Shown here: positions 48,268-56,061 of the stretch, in pieces | How the letters are laid out: each line of letters opens with the position of its first letter | Numbering within the stretch: the first letter of the stretch is position 1 | Source of the DNA: Arthrobacter sp. SPG23 | GTDB taxonomy: Bacteria; Actinomycetota; Actinomycetes; Actinomycetales; Micrococcaceae | DNA length: 64,000 nucleotides | Direction: 5' to 3' | Assembly (NCBI RefSeq): GCF_000876655.1 | Contig: NZ_JYCN01000014.1 | Location: 1-64,000 of the forward strand | Made by a program: the position numbers and the translations under genes | The notes under the pieces: model-generated | Databases searched by the model: none | What the model was told of the DNA's origin: nothing | What the model saw: only the letters and a program-made list of their open reading frames with translations

Positions 48268-48295
48268 TTTACACAGGAAGCGCGAGGAGTATAGA
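48268..48295 (+). promoter_or_regulatory. Promoter of the electron-transfer operon
   Basis: TTTACA (48268-48273) and TATAGA (48290-48295) with a 16-bp spacer, a good housekeeping-sigma match. The start of the first gene is 48 bases downstream. It indicates the operon is transcribed separately from dgt. Confidence 0.6.
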
Positions 48296-48342
48296 AGGAC
48301 AGGCAGACCGTACGAGCAGAGCGCAAGAGACGGGAGCAGGTC

Positions 48343-48672
48343 ATGAGTACCCGCAACAGGGGCAAGCGCCTGGCCAGCGGCATCACCGCAGCCGTGGGCG
48401 TAGGCAGTCTCGCGACCGCCGGCGTCGCCGCCGCAGCGATCTATTCCGCCACGCCGTCGGTCCTTTCCACAGCGAATTCCACCACCTCGACGTCCCAGGC
48501 TCCGGGAGGGGCCACTACACCGGGAGGATCCTCCTCAAGCGGCTCCCCGTCAGGCGGCTATTCCGGCAGTACTGAGGACAACGGCGTTCGGCGCCAGCGT
48601 GGCTATGGCGGTACCAGCCCCGTGCAGCCGGGCAGCGGCGGCTTTGCCCACGGACAGTCATCGGGGTCCTGA
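48343..48672 (+). CDS. Small exported or membrane-anchored Gly/Ser-rich protein
   Basis: A 109-residue protein with a basic start (MSTRNRGKRL), one hydrophobic segment (about 12-36, ending in AVAAAAIYSA-like sequence that could be a signal peptidase site) and a low-complexity Ser/Thr/Gly/Pro tail. No cysteine, no flavin-binding motif and no fold signature are visible. GGAGCAGG precedes the ATG. Its stop is one base before the ApbE start, so it is the first gene of the redox operon. It may be an exported partner of the membrane components; I do not recognise a family. Confidence 0.7.
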   Translation: MSTRNRGKRLASGITAAVGVGSLATAGVAAAAIYSATPSVLSTANSTTSTSQAPGGATTPGGSSSSGSPSGGYSGSTEDNGVRRQRGYGGTSPVQPGSGGFAHGQSSGS

Positions 48673-48673
48673 C

Positions 48674-49615
48674 GTGGACGGCCAATCCAGCTGGACGGTC
48701 TGGGGGCTCGACGCCAGCCTCACCGTCACCGATCCGGGGCTGCTGCCGGACGCGGAACGGATAGTACGCCGCATCGTCGCTGAGGTGGACTTGGCCTGCA
48801 GCCGTTTCCGCGGCGATTCGGAGCTGATGATGCTCCAGCCCGACATGGCCGCCGGTGTCACCGTCAGCGAGACACTCCGCCACCTGATGGAACGCGCGCT
48901 CGCTGCAGCGCACCTGACGGACGGCGACGTCGATCCAACCCTTGGCGCCGACCTGGATGCCCTGGGGTATGCCCGCGGACTAGTCAGCGTGCCGCTGGAA
49001 GCAGAACCTGCGCGCGCTGCCGGCCGTGTTCCGGGCTGGCAGCGCATTGCACTCGAAGGACACACGCTGACCGTTCCTGCCGATCTCCGGCTGGACCTGG
49101 GCGCAACAGCCAAAGCTGTAGCGGCAGACCTTGCCGCGACCGAGGTGAACGCCGTCCTGGGCTGCGGGGCGCTCGTGTGCCTGGGTGGAGACCTGGCAAC
49201 CGCCGGTCCGGCACCTGCAGCGTCCGGGCGCCCGGGCCCGTGGCAGATCTTCGTCCAGGACCTACCCGCCGACCCGGGCCAGCATGTTGCCTTGGAACCA
49301 GGGTTCGCACTCGCCACCTCCAGTACGCAGAAGCGGCGCTGGAAGCACGCCGGAACCGATGTCCATCACATCCTTGACCCCCGCTTCGGGCTTCCCGCCC
49401 GGGCCGTATGGCGTTCTGTCACCGTGGCCGCCCGCACCTGCCTTGAGGCCAACGCGTTTAGCACCGCAGGCGTTGTCCGGGGTACCGCCGCCCCCGAATG
49501 GTTTACCTCGGAAGGCGTCCCGGCCCGCTTTGTGGACCAGCAGGGACGGGTTGTTGCCGTCGGCGGCTGGCCCGCGGAACGCTACACCGTGGAGGCGGGT
49601 GCTTCCCATGGATGA
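48674..49615 (+). CDS. apbE: FAD:protein FMN transferase (ApbE family)
   Basis: A 313-residue ApbE-like protein. ApbE transfers FMN from FAD to a threonine of the acceptor motif in redox proteins, usually outside the membrane. Family blocks are DPTLGADLDALGYA, the FAD/Mg site DLGATAKAVAAD (141-152; the usual glycine pair is G-A here), CLGGDLATAG and HHILDPRFGLPA. No signal peptide or lipobox is visible, so it may act in the cytoplasm. GTG start at 48674, one base after the preceding stop. No acceptor with an S/TGAT motif is encoded nearby. Confidence 0.87.
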   Translation: MDGQSSWTVWGLDASLTVTDPGLLPDAERIVRRIVAEVDLACSRFRGDSELMMLQPDMAAGVTVSETLRHLMERALAAAHLTDGDVDPTLGADLDALGYARGLVSVPLEAEPARAAGRVPGWQRIALEGHTLTVPADLRLDLGATAKAVAADLAATEVNAVLGCGALVCLGGDLATAGPAPAASGRPGPWQIFVQDLPADPGQHVALEPGFALATSSTQKRRWKHAGTDVHHILDPRFGLPARAVWRSVTVAARTCLEANAFSTAGVVRGTAAPEWFTSEGVPARFVDQQGRVVAVGGWPAERYTVEAGASHG

Positions 49616-50165
49616 GGCGATGTGGGCGTTCGGGAGGGCCAGCGGGTTCATGGCCCTTGCACTGTTCACGGCTTCAGTGCTGCTGGGCATCCTCAACCGG
49701 TCCGGCCGGCCGCTGCTGGTGCTGCCCAGGTTCTCCATCAGCATCCTGCATCGGAATTTTGCCCTGCTGGCCGCGGTATTCCTGGCCCTGCACATCGGGT
49801 CCCTCCTTCTTGACTCCTACGCCAAGCTGCGCCCGGTGGATGTCCTGGTCCCCTTCCTGGGTTCGTACCGGCCGTTCTGGCAGGGACTGGGGACGGTGGC
49901 CCTCGATCTCGTGGCGGCCGTGATGGTGACAGGCTTTCTGCGGCACCGGATCGGGCAGCGTGCCTTCAAAGCCGTCCACTGGTTAAGCTACGGCGTCTGG
50001 CCCGTGGCGATGGCCCACGCGATCGGAAACGGCACCGATGCCGGCAGCACGTGGTTCTTCCTGCTGGCGGCGGCGTCGGCGCTTGCCGTCGCAGCGGCCG
50101 TGGTGTGGCGGCTCTCAGCAGGGTTCCTCGAAACGTCCAAATCACGTGAAGGCAGCCTCCCGTGA
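49608..50165 (+). CDS. Ferric-reductase-like transmembrane protein (di-heme type)
   Basis: A 185-residue membrane protein with about five helices. Histidines H48 and H62 in one helix and H124 and H137 in another have the HX13H and HX12H spacing that places two b-type hemes across the membrane in ferric-reductase/NOX/YedZ-type proteins. It has no cytoplasmic FAD/NAD domain, so electrons must come from a partner, likely the next two gene products. It overlaps apbE by 8 bp and the next gene by 4 bp. Confidence 0.87.
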   Translation: MDEAMWAFGRASGFMALALFTASVLLGILNRSGRPLLVLPRFSISILHRNFALLAAVFLALHIGSLLLDSYAKLRPVDVLVPFLGSYRPFWQGLGTVALDLVAAVMVTGFLRHRIGQRAFKAVHWLSYGVWPVAMAHAIGNGTDAGSTWFFLLAAASALAVAAAVVWRLSAGFLETSKSREGSLP

Positions 50166-51418
50166 ACCCCTTCACTGACGTGTCCGCGCAACACCTCCCG
50201 CCCGCGGGCCGGCAGGTGTCCCGGCTGCTGGCGGCAGGTCCGGACCCGGCGCTGACCCGGCATCTGGACACCTTCGGCCCTTTGGACGCCGACGCCGTGA
50301 CGCCCGGATTCCTGACGGTGCTTGAGTCAGCAGGCCTTACGGGCCGTGGCGGCGCAGCCTTCGAAACGGGGCGCAAGGCCATGTCCACGGCCCGGTCCGG
50401 GCGGAAGGGGCTGCTTCCGGCCCGGCCGGTGGTGATTGGCAACGGTGCCGAAGGGGAACCCCTCAGCTTCAAGGACCGGACGCTTCTGGCCCACGCGCCG
50501 CACCTGGTGATCGATGGCCTGCTTGCCCTGACCCGGGCACTGTCCGGGGCTCAGATGTACCTGTATGTCACCGCCGTCAGCGTTCCCGGTGTGCGGCGCG
50601 CCCTTTCGGAGCACCCGGGTGCGCGCCGGATCGAGGTGGTGGAAGCACCCGAAACGTTCGTCTCCGGCGAGGCGAGCGCCGTTGTCAACAGGATTGCCAC
50701 CGGTTCGGCGTTGCCGCTGGACCAACGCCGCCGGCTCAGTGAGGCGGGACTCAACGGGCGTCCCACGCTGGTGGTCAATGTCGAAACCCTTGCGCAGGTT
50801 GCCCTGATCGCCAGGTATGGGGCGGAATGGTTCCGCGAAGCGGGGACCCCCTCGGATCCGGGCACCCGGCTGGTGTCCGTTTCCGGACCGGCTCCGGCCC
50901 GCGATGTTGTCCTGGAGGTACCCGGCGGGGCAAGCCTGCCGGACGTCCTCCGCTCCGCCGGCATGGACCCGGACTCAGTGTCCGCTGTGCTGGTGGGCGG
51001 ATACCACGGCCGCTGGGTCCGGCCGGGCCCGTATGTGCTTTCGCCCACGGGGCCCGCGGGCCGTGCGGTGCGGCCGGGAGCGGGCGTTATCCACGCCCTG
51101 GGTGCTGGTGCCTGCGGACTCCAGGTCACCGCGCGGATCGTCTCCTACCTCGCCGGGGAATCGGCGCGCCAATGCGGGCCCTGCATGTTCGGCCTGCCGG
51201 CCATGGCGTCGAACCTCAACCGCATTGCCGCCGGGGAAAGGAATCCCCGGCTTCCGGGCGAACTGGACCGCCTTGCCAGGCTTGTGTCCGGGCGCGGGGC
51301 GTGCCGGCACCCGGACGGAACAGCGGGGCTGGCCGGCAGCGCGCTGGAAGTTTTCGCCGACGACGTCCGGGCACACCTGAACGGCCGATGCATCGGCCCC
51401 GGAGGCCTGGCGGCGTGA
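50162..51418 (+). CDS. NuoF-like flavin/SLBB/Fe-S oxidoreductase subunit
   Basis: A 418-residue protein related to the NADH-binding subunit of complex I. Present are the FMN-site loop LTGRGGAAFETG (59-70), GNGAEGEPLSFKDR (93-106), the VSGEASAVV region, PTLVVNVETLA (201-211), an SLBB domain (about 236-290) and a C-terminal Fe-S domain. In NuoF the cluster uses CxxCxxC plus a distal Cys. Here C338, C341 and C381 remain but the first position is A335. It presumably takes electrons from a nucleotide or ferredoxin and passes them to the heme protein. GTG start with GTGA overlap. Confidence 0.85.
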   Translation: MNPFTDVSAQHLPPAGRQVSRLLAAGPDPALTRHLDTFGPLDADAVTPGFLTVLESAGLTGRGGAAFETGRKAMSTARSGRKGLLPARPVVIGNGAEGEPLSFKDRTLLAHAPHLVIDGLLALTRALSGAQMYLYVTAVSVPGVRRALSEHPGARRIEVVEAPETFVSGEASAVVNRIATGSALPLDQRRRLSEAGLNGRPTLVVNVETLAQVALIARYGAEWFREAGTPSDPGTRLVSVSGPAPARDVVLEVPGGASLPDVLRSAGMDPDSVSAVLVGGYHGRWVRPGPYVLSPTGPAGRAVRPGAGVIHALGAGACGLQVTARIVSYLAGESARQCGPCMFGLPAMASNLNRIAAGERNPRLPGELDRLARLVSGRGACRHPDGTAGLAGSALEVFADDVRAHLNGRCIGPGGLAA

Positions 51419-51714
51419 GTACCTTCCTTCACATCGACTGGACCAGGTGCGACGGGCGGGGCCTGTGCACCGAACTGCTCTCCGGAATGCTGGACCGGGA
51501 TGACTGGGGCTATCCCGTGGCCCGCGGCCGGGTGGGCCGCGAGCGCACCGACGTTCCCCTGGCGCCCGCTGACCTCGAGGCTGCACGTGACGCCGTCGCG
51601 CTGTGCCCGATGCTGGCCCTCAGCTTTCAGGATGACGGCCAACGGGGGAGCGGCCAGCCGGTGACCGCCGCCCGGGGGACCGCCGTCGAACGGCCACCGC
51701 GCGGTCGCCGGTAG
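51415..51714 (+). CDS. Ferredoxin, three-cysteine [3Fe-4S] type
   Basis: A 99-residue ferredoxin with C12, C18 and C64-P65 (C-x5-C...CP), the pattern of actinobacterial single-cluster [3Fe-4S] ferredoxins. The middle position of the first motif is R15, so a fourth ligand is not evident. The last ~30 residues are Arg/Gly-rich and probably unstructured. It overlaps the NuoF-like gene by 4 bp (GTGA), ends the operon, and is only 25 bp from dnaG. Confidence 0.85.
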   Translation: MSTFLHIDWTRCDGRGLCTELLSGMLDRDDWGYPVARGRVGRERTDVPLAPADLEAARDAVALCPMLALSFQDDGQRGSGQPVTAARGTAVERPPRGRR

Positions 51715-51739
51715 TTCACCCGGCGACTAGGATGGCTCT

Positions 51740-53626
51740 GTGGCCGGGCTGATTAAACGCGAAGATATTGACGAAGTACGCCAGCGCACGGACATCAAGG
51801 AAGTCGTCGACGGCTACGTGACGCTCAAGGGCGCCGGCCTGGGATCGTTCAAGGGCCTGTGCCCGTTCCACGACGAGCGCTCGCCGTCGTTCACGGTCCG
51901 CCCGCAGGTGGGCAGGTATCACTGCTTCGGCTGCGGCGAGGACGGCGACGTCATCTCCTTCGTCCAGAAGCTGGACCACTCGTCGTTCCATGAGGCCGTT
52001 GAAAAGCTGGCGGCCAGGATCGGCTTCGAACTGCATTACGAGGACGGCGGCACCGGCCCCAACCGCGAGGAAGTGGGCAAGCGGCAACGCCTCCTGGACG
52101 CCCACAAAGTGGCAGACGAGTTCTTCCGTGCCCAGCTGCTGACCCCCGGGGCCGCAGAGGGCCGCAACTTCCTCCACGGCCGCGGCTTCGACCGCGCCGC
52201 CTCCGAACAGTTCGGCGTGGGCTACGCCCCGCAGGGCTGGGACGCGCTGCTCAAGCACCTTCGCGGCCGCGGCTACACGGATGCGGAGCTGAAGCTGACG
52301 GGCATGTTCTCGGAAGGCAACCGGGGAATCTATGACCGGTTCCGCGGCCGCCTGGTATGGCCCATCCGCGACATCGCTGGCGACACCATCGGCTTCGGTG
52401 CCCGGAAGCTCTACGAGGACGACCAGGGCCCCAAGTACCTCAATACGCCCGAAACCACGCTCTACAAGAAGTCCCAGGTGCTCTATGGCATCGACCTCGC
52501 CAAGCGCAACATCGCGAAGGAACGGCAGCTGGTGGTGGTGGAGGGGTACACCGACGTCATGGCCTGCCACCTGTCCGGGATTACGACGGCGGTGGCCACC
52601 TGCGGGACCGCGTTCGGCGCTGACCACATCAAGATCGCCCGGCGGCTGTTGTCCGACGACGGCACCGGCGGAGAGGTCATCTTCACCTTCGACGGCGACG
52701 CCGCCGGCCAGAAGGCCGCCCTGCGCGCCTTCGAGGAGGACCAGCGCTTCGTGGCACAGACGTACGTGGCCGTGGAACCGACTGGAGCCGATCCCTGCGA
52801 TCTCCGCCAGGCCCGGGGCGACTCCGCCGTCCGGGACCTCATCAGCAGCCGCCGTCCGCTGTTTGAATTCGCCATCAGGGCCTCGCTGAAGAGGCACAAC
52901 CTCGACACCGTTGAAGGCCGCATTGCGGCCCTGCGGGAGTCCGCGCCGGTGGTGGCCCAGATCCGTGACGCAGGTATCCGCCCCGGGTACGCCCGCGAGC
53001 TGGCGGGCTGGCTCGGCATGCCCGTCGAGGAGGTCAGCCGCGCGGTGGCCGTCGCCGCCAAACGTGCTGCGCAGGGCGAGACGCCCGCAGGCGCTGGCGG
53101 GACACCCGGCATAGCCGAGCTGCCGGCGTCGGGCGTTGTGCCGTCCTTCAACAGGCCGGACCCCCGGGACCCCGTGGCGTCCATGGAGCGGCAGGCGCTG
53201 GAAGTGGCGCTTCAGGAGCCCGCAATGCTGGCTGGCGCGACCTGGGACCGGTTCAGTGCGGCCCGGTTCCGGACGCCCGCCTACCAGGCCGTCCACGAGG
53301 CCATGCGCGCCTCCGGCCCCGGGCTGACCGGCGATCCTGTGCGGTGGGTGGAACAGGTGATGAACGAAGTGCCGGAGCCACTCCGCCCGCTGGTCTCGGA
53401 GCTTGCCGTAGTGCCGCTTCCGGCGAGCAATGCCGAAGGCGTGCTCAGATACTGCCGGGATATTCTCGCCCGGCTGTTCGAACTGCAGATCACCAGGGTC
53501 AAGGCGGACAAGATGGGACAGCTGCAGAGGCTGGATGCCTCGGCCCATCCTGACGAATTCCAGCGGCTGAACCGGGAGTTGATGATGCTGGAAATGGAGC
53601 GCCGTTCGCTGCGTTCCGATGCCTGA
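51740..53626 (+). CDS. dnaG: DNA primase
   Basis: A 628-residue primase that makes RNA primers at the replication fork. The zinc-binding motif is C41-P-F-H44 with C62 and C65 (YHCFGCGEDGD). The TOPRIM domain contains VVEGYTDVMA (about 263-272) and FTFDGDAAGQ (about 314-323), the metal-binding acids. The C-terminal domain (about 480-628) has the helical bundle that contacts DnaB. GTG start at 51740. dgt upstream is a usual actinobacterial neighbour. Confidence 0.97.
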   Translation: MAGLIKREDIDEVRQRTDIKEVVDGYVTLKGAGLGSFKGLCPFHDERSPSFTVRPQVGRYHCFGCGEDGDVISFVQKLDHSSFHEAVEKLAARIGFELHYEDGGTGPNREEVGKRQRLLDAHKVADEFFRAQLLTPGAAEGRNFLHGRGFDRAASEQFGVGYAPQGWDALLKHLRGRGYTDAELKLTGMFSEGNRGIYDRFRGRLVWPIRDIAGDTIGFGARKLYEDDQGPKYLNTPETTLYKKSQVLYGIDLAKRNIAKERQLVVVEGYTDVMACHLSGITTAVATCGTAFGADHIKIARRLLSDDGTGGEVIFTFDGDAAGQKAALRAFEEDQRFVAQTYVAVEPTGADPCDLRQARGDSAVRDLISSRRPLFEFAIRASLKRHNLDTVEGRIAALRESAPVVAQIRDAGIRPGYARELAGWLGMPVEEVSRAVAVAAKRAAQGETPAGAGGTPGIAELPASGVVPSFNRPDPRDPVASMERQALEVALQEPAMLAGATWDRFSAARFRTPAYQAVHEAMRASGPGLTGDPVRWVEQVMNEVPEPLRPLVSELAVVPLPASNAEGVLRYCRDILARLFELQITRVKADKMGQLQRLDASAHPDEFQRLNRELMMLEMERRSLRSDA

Positions 53627-53698
53627 CCACCCGTGCGCGAACCGGGGCAGGAGGAGTGCGGCACCGCTCAGCTTCGGTTGCCGGTTTCACTTCCCGAT

Positions 53699-53727
53699 TT
53701 CATTTCCTGACGGGGGCTTGCTAGGCT
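53699..53727 (+). promoter_or_regulatory. Promoter of first tRNA-Asn gene
   Basis: TTCATT (53699-53704), 17-bp spacer, and an extended -10 TGC-TAGGCT (53719-53727), 14 bases upstream of the tRNA. Confidence 0.5.
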
Positions 53728-53741
53728 AGTACCCGCTTCAT

Positions 53742-53814
53742 TCCTCCTTAGCTCAATTGGCAGAGCATTCGACTGTTAATCGAAGGGTTGCTGGTTCAAG
53801 TCCAGCAGGAGGAG
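53742..53814 (+). tRNA. tRNA-Asn (GTT)
   Basis: A 73-nt cloverleaf: acceptor TCCTCCT/AGGAGGA, D-arm GCTC/GAGC, anticodon stem TTCGA/TCGAA with anticodon GTT at 53775-53777, and T-arm GCTGG/CCAGC. All stems are perfect. No CCA is encoded. Confidence 0.97.
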
Positions 53815-53820
53815 CGCACA

Positions 53821-53856
53821 GTCCCCGTTCCGGGCCACCGGAACGGGGACTTTTTT
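53821..53856 (+). terminator. Terminator after first tRNA-Asn
   Basis: 13-bp perfect arms GTCCCCGTTCCGG and CCGGAACGGGGAC, 4-base loop, followed by TTTTTT. Confidence 0.93.
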
Positions 53857-53896
53857 ATACCCCGGCGGGGTATCCAGGCCTACCGTGGAACCCGAT

Positions 53897-53926
53897 TTCA
53901 CATTGGGGCGGAACCTTTGCTAATGT
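53897..53926 (+). promoter_or_regulatory. Promoter of second tRNA-Asn gene
   Basis: TTCACA (53897-53902), 18-bp spacer, extended -10 TGC-TAATGT (53918-53926). It aligns with the promoter of the first copy, so the duplicated unit included the promoter. Confidence 0.5.
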
Positions 53927-53940
53927 CATACCTGCTTCAT

Positions 53941-54013
53941 TCCTCCTTAGCTCAATTGGCAGAGCATTCGACTGTTAATCGAAGGGTTGCTGGTTCAAGT
54001 CCAGCAGGAGGAG
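53941..54013 (+). tRNA. tRNA-Asn (GTT), second identical copy
   Basis: Identical base for base to the gene at 53742 and 199 bp downstream of it. Anticodon GTT at 53974-53976. It has its own promoter and terminator, whose sequences differ from those of the first copy. Confidence 0.97.
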
Positions 54014-54020
54014 CGCACAG

Positions 54021-54058
54021 GCCCCGCGGCCGGCTAACAGCCGGCAGCGGGGCCTTTT
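54021..54058 (+). terminator. Terminator after second tRNA-Asn
   Basis: 15-bp arms with one mismatch (GCCCCGCGGCCGGCT 54021-54035; AGCCGGCAGCGGGGC 54039-54053), then TTTTT. Confidence 0.92.
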
Positions 54059-54098
54059 TGTTTGGCTGAGTCAACAGCTTGTTTGGCTGAGTCAACAG
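54058..54098. repeat. 21-bp tandem duplication after the tRNA terminator
   Basis: TTGTTTGGCTGAGTCAACAG occurs at 54058-54077 and 54079-54098, separated by C. The first copy begins within the terminator T-run; the second lies 6 bases from the stop of the convergent gene. Confidence 0.9.
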
Positions 54099-54104
54099 TG
54101 CGGG

Positions 54105-54515
54105 TCAGACGAAGTCCATCTCCACCTGAAGGAAGCGTTCCGCCTCATCGATGGCGGCGCGGAACGCTTCGTCCTCGGTGGGGGACTTCCGCGGTTCCCG
54201 GGGATGCCACTCGTGCGGCGCTGAGTGCACCCTGGTGAAGCCGCTGCTCGGCGGAGCGTAGAAGATGCCGAACCGCTGCACGGGCCACTCCGGGGACGTT
54301 TCCGGGGCCACCAGGAGCGCGGCGTTGAACGCGGGGTTGAACCACTGGGCGATGGGACGGCGCCGGTCCTCGGTGAAGAGTCCGGCGGCGTACAGCGCTG
54401 CGGACTGCGGACTTGTCTGTGCGCACAGCCGTTCCCACCACAGGGGCAGGATGCCGGTGTCGCATCGTTGCCACGTGGCCGGAAGGGGCGGATGATGCTG
54501 CTGCCAGTCGGGCAC
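54105..54515 (-). CDS. Hypothetical protein
   Basis: A 136-residue soluble protein, Trp/Pro-rich (MPDWQQHHPPLPATW, LPLWWERL, HEWHPREP) with an acidic helical C-terminus (EDEAFRAAIDEAERFLQVEMDFV). No family is recognised. The AQWFNPAFNAALLVAPET segment suggests an alpha/beta fold. The ATG is the only sensible start and family-type composition supports coding on this strand rather than in the overlapping frames. Confidence 0.65.
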   Translation of the reverse strand: MPDWQQHHPPLPATWQRCDTGILPLWWERLCAQTSPQSAALYAAGLFTEDRRRPIAQWFNPAFNAALLVAPETSPEWPVQRFGIFYAPPSSGFTRVHSAPHEWHPREPRKSPTEDEAFRAAIDEAERFLQVEMDFV

Positions 54516-54582
54516 AAAACAACTTTATCGCGCGGGCAATTCCCGGAACAGGGCCACTAAGCCCGGTGCTCCCGGGAGCTTG

Positions 54583-54762
54583 TCAGGGCCGGTTCCAGGG
54601 GCCGGGATTGACCCGGTAAAGCAACGCTGAGCCGGCGATCGCCCCCAGGATGATGCCCATGGCCGGGTTCCCCATCGCCCGCCCGGCGAAGTAACCTGCG
54701 ACGCCGCCAATCACCGCGCCGAGGAACAACCCCCTGCGGTTGCGGTTAAGTCTCTTGGCCAT
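54583..54762 (-). CDS. Small glycine-rich membrane protein, 59 residues
   Basis: A 59-residue frame starting MAKRLNRNRRG, with a basic head and two glycine/alanine-zipper hydrophobic stretches (about 11-24 and 35-48) separated by YFAGRAMGNP, ending VNPGPWNRP. Codon use matches the neighbours. Composition suggests a small inner-membrane hairpin protein. No family is recognised. It may be co-transcribed with the leftward transporter gene that ends 66 bp upstream of it. Confidence 0.6.
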   Translation of the reverse strand: MAKRLNRNRRGLFLGAVIGGVAGYFAGRAMGNPAMGIILGAIAGSALLYRVNPGPWNRP

Positions 54763-54828
54763 GGCTTCAGCGTACCGGGGGTCTCAGCGCACCGGGACGG
54801 CGGCCGGGGGCCAGTGGGGCCGCGGGGG

Positions 54829-56061
54829 CTAGTGGATGGAGGGAACCGTGCGCGGGCGCACCACCAGCCACAGCGCAGCCGCGGCCAGCAGGATGCTTGT
54901 GGCTTGGACTCCGCCCATGACGGTTGCCGAGATGTCTCCGAACCAGCCCACCACCGGAGAGACGATGCCGGCCATCATGAACGTAGCCGCTCCCAGCAGC
55001 GACGCCGCGGTCCCTGCCTGTGCCCCGTGCTTGGAGAGTGCCAGGACCTGCACGCAGGGAAAAGTGAAGCCTGTGCCGAGGATGTAGAACCAGAGCGGCA
55101 CCATGACGCCCCAGAGCCCGAAGCCGAGCTGGTCGAAAAGGACGATCAGCACCGCCATCAGGAACATCCACGCGGTGGAACAGGCCAGGATCCACTGCGG
55201 CGGAACCAGCCTGATCACGCGGGAGCTGGTCTGCACGCCTGCCACGATGCCCAGCGAGTTGATGCCGAAGAGCAGGCCGTACTGCTGGGGCGAGAACCCG
55301 TACACATCCTGGAACAGGAAAGGGGAGGCTGAGAGGTAGGCGAAGAGCCCGGCGAAGTTCATGCCGCCGAGCAGCAGCAGGCCCACGAAGATCCGGTCCG
55401 AAAAGAGCAGTTTGTAACGCTGGCCCGCCGTCAGGCCCGACCTGCCCCGGAGTTCGCGGGGGAGGGTTTCGCGCACCAGGAGGATTGCGGCGATGATCAC
55501 CAGCGAGCCGTAGCCGGCCAGGAAATAGAAAATTCCCGGCCAGGGCATGACCAGCAGGAGCTGGGACCCGATGACCGGTGCCAGGATCGGTGCCAGGCCG
55601 TTGACCAGGGCCATCCGTGAGAACATCCGCACCATGGCGTATCCCGTGAAAAGGTCCCGCACCATGGCCATGGCCACCACGCCGCCGCCGGCAGCGCCGA
55701 TGCCCATGAGTACCCGGAACAGTCCCAGCGTCGCCAGGTCCGTGGACAGCGCGGCCCCGAGAGAGGCGGTGATGTGCAGTGCGGTCGCAAGGATCAGCGG
55801 GAGCCTCCGGCCGAACTTGTCGCTCAGCGGGCCCACCACCAGCTGTCCCAGCGCGAAGCCCACGGTTGTGCCGGTCAGCGTCAGCTGGACTTCCGCTTCG
55901 GAGACTCCGAGGCTCGCCTCAAGGGCGGGGAAGGCCGGCAGGTAGAGGTCGATCGTGAAGGGGCCCAGTGCGGTCAGGGCGCCGAGGAGGAGGATGTACA
56001 GGATTTTCCGCTTGCGGCTCAGGGAGTCGCCCGGATTGGCGGGAATGCTCACAGGGATCAA
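54829..56061 (-). CDS. Bcr/CflA-type multidrug efflux MFS transporter
   Basis: A 410-residue, 12-TM drug:H+ antiporter. Landmarks are FTIDLYLPAFPALEASLGVSE at TM1 (DHA1 Bcr/CflA signature), the loop-2/3 motif GPLSDKFGRRLPL and the motif-C-like stretch LIPVLAPVIGSQLL-type sequence at TM5. Known relatives export bicyclomycin, chloramphenicol or sulfonamides; the substrate here is not predicted. It is divergent from the Holin-X gene over 175 bp, and no adjacent regulator is seen. Confidence 0.9.
   Translation of the reverse strand: MIPVSIPANPGDSLSRKRKILYILLLGALTALGPFTIDLYLPAFPALEASLGVSEAEVQLTLTGTTVGFALGQLVVGPLSDKFGRRLPLILATALHITASLGAALSTDLATLGLFRVLMGIGAAGGGVVAMAMVRDLFTGYAMVRMFSRMALVNGLAPILAPVIGSQLLLVMPWPGIFYFLAGYGSLVIIAAILLVRETLPRELRGRSGLTAGQRYKLLFSDRIFVGLLLLGGMNFAGLFAYLSASPFLFQDVYGFSPQQYGLLFGINSLGIVAGVQTSSRVIRLVPPQWILACSTAWMFLMAVLIVLFDQLGFGLWGVMVPLWFYILGTGFTFPCVQVLALSKHGAQAGTAASLLGAATFMMAGIVSPVVGWFGDISATVMGGVQATSILLAAAALWLVVRPRTVPSIH

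Noticed and set aside
53742..54098. tRNA-associated integration site
   Set aside because: The tRNAs are followed by terminators and a short 21-bp duplication only; no integrase gene or partial tRNA 3' copy bounds a cargo region.
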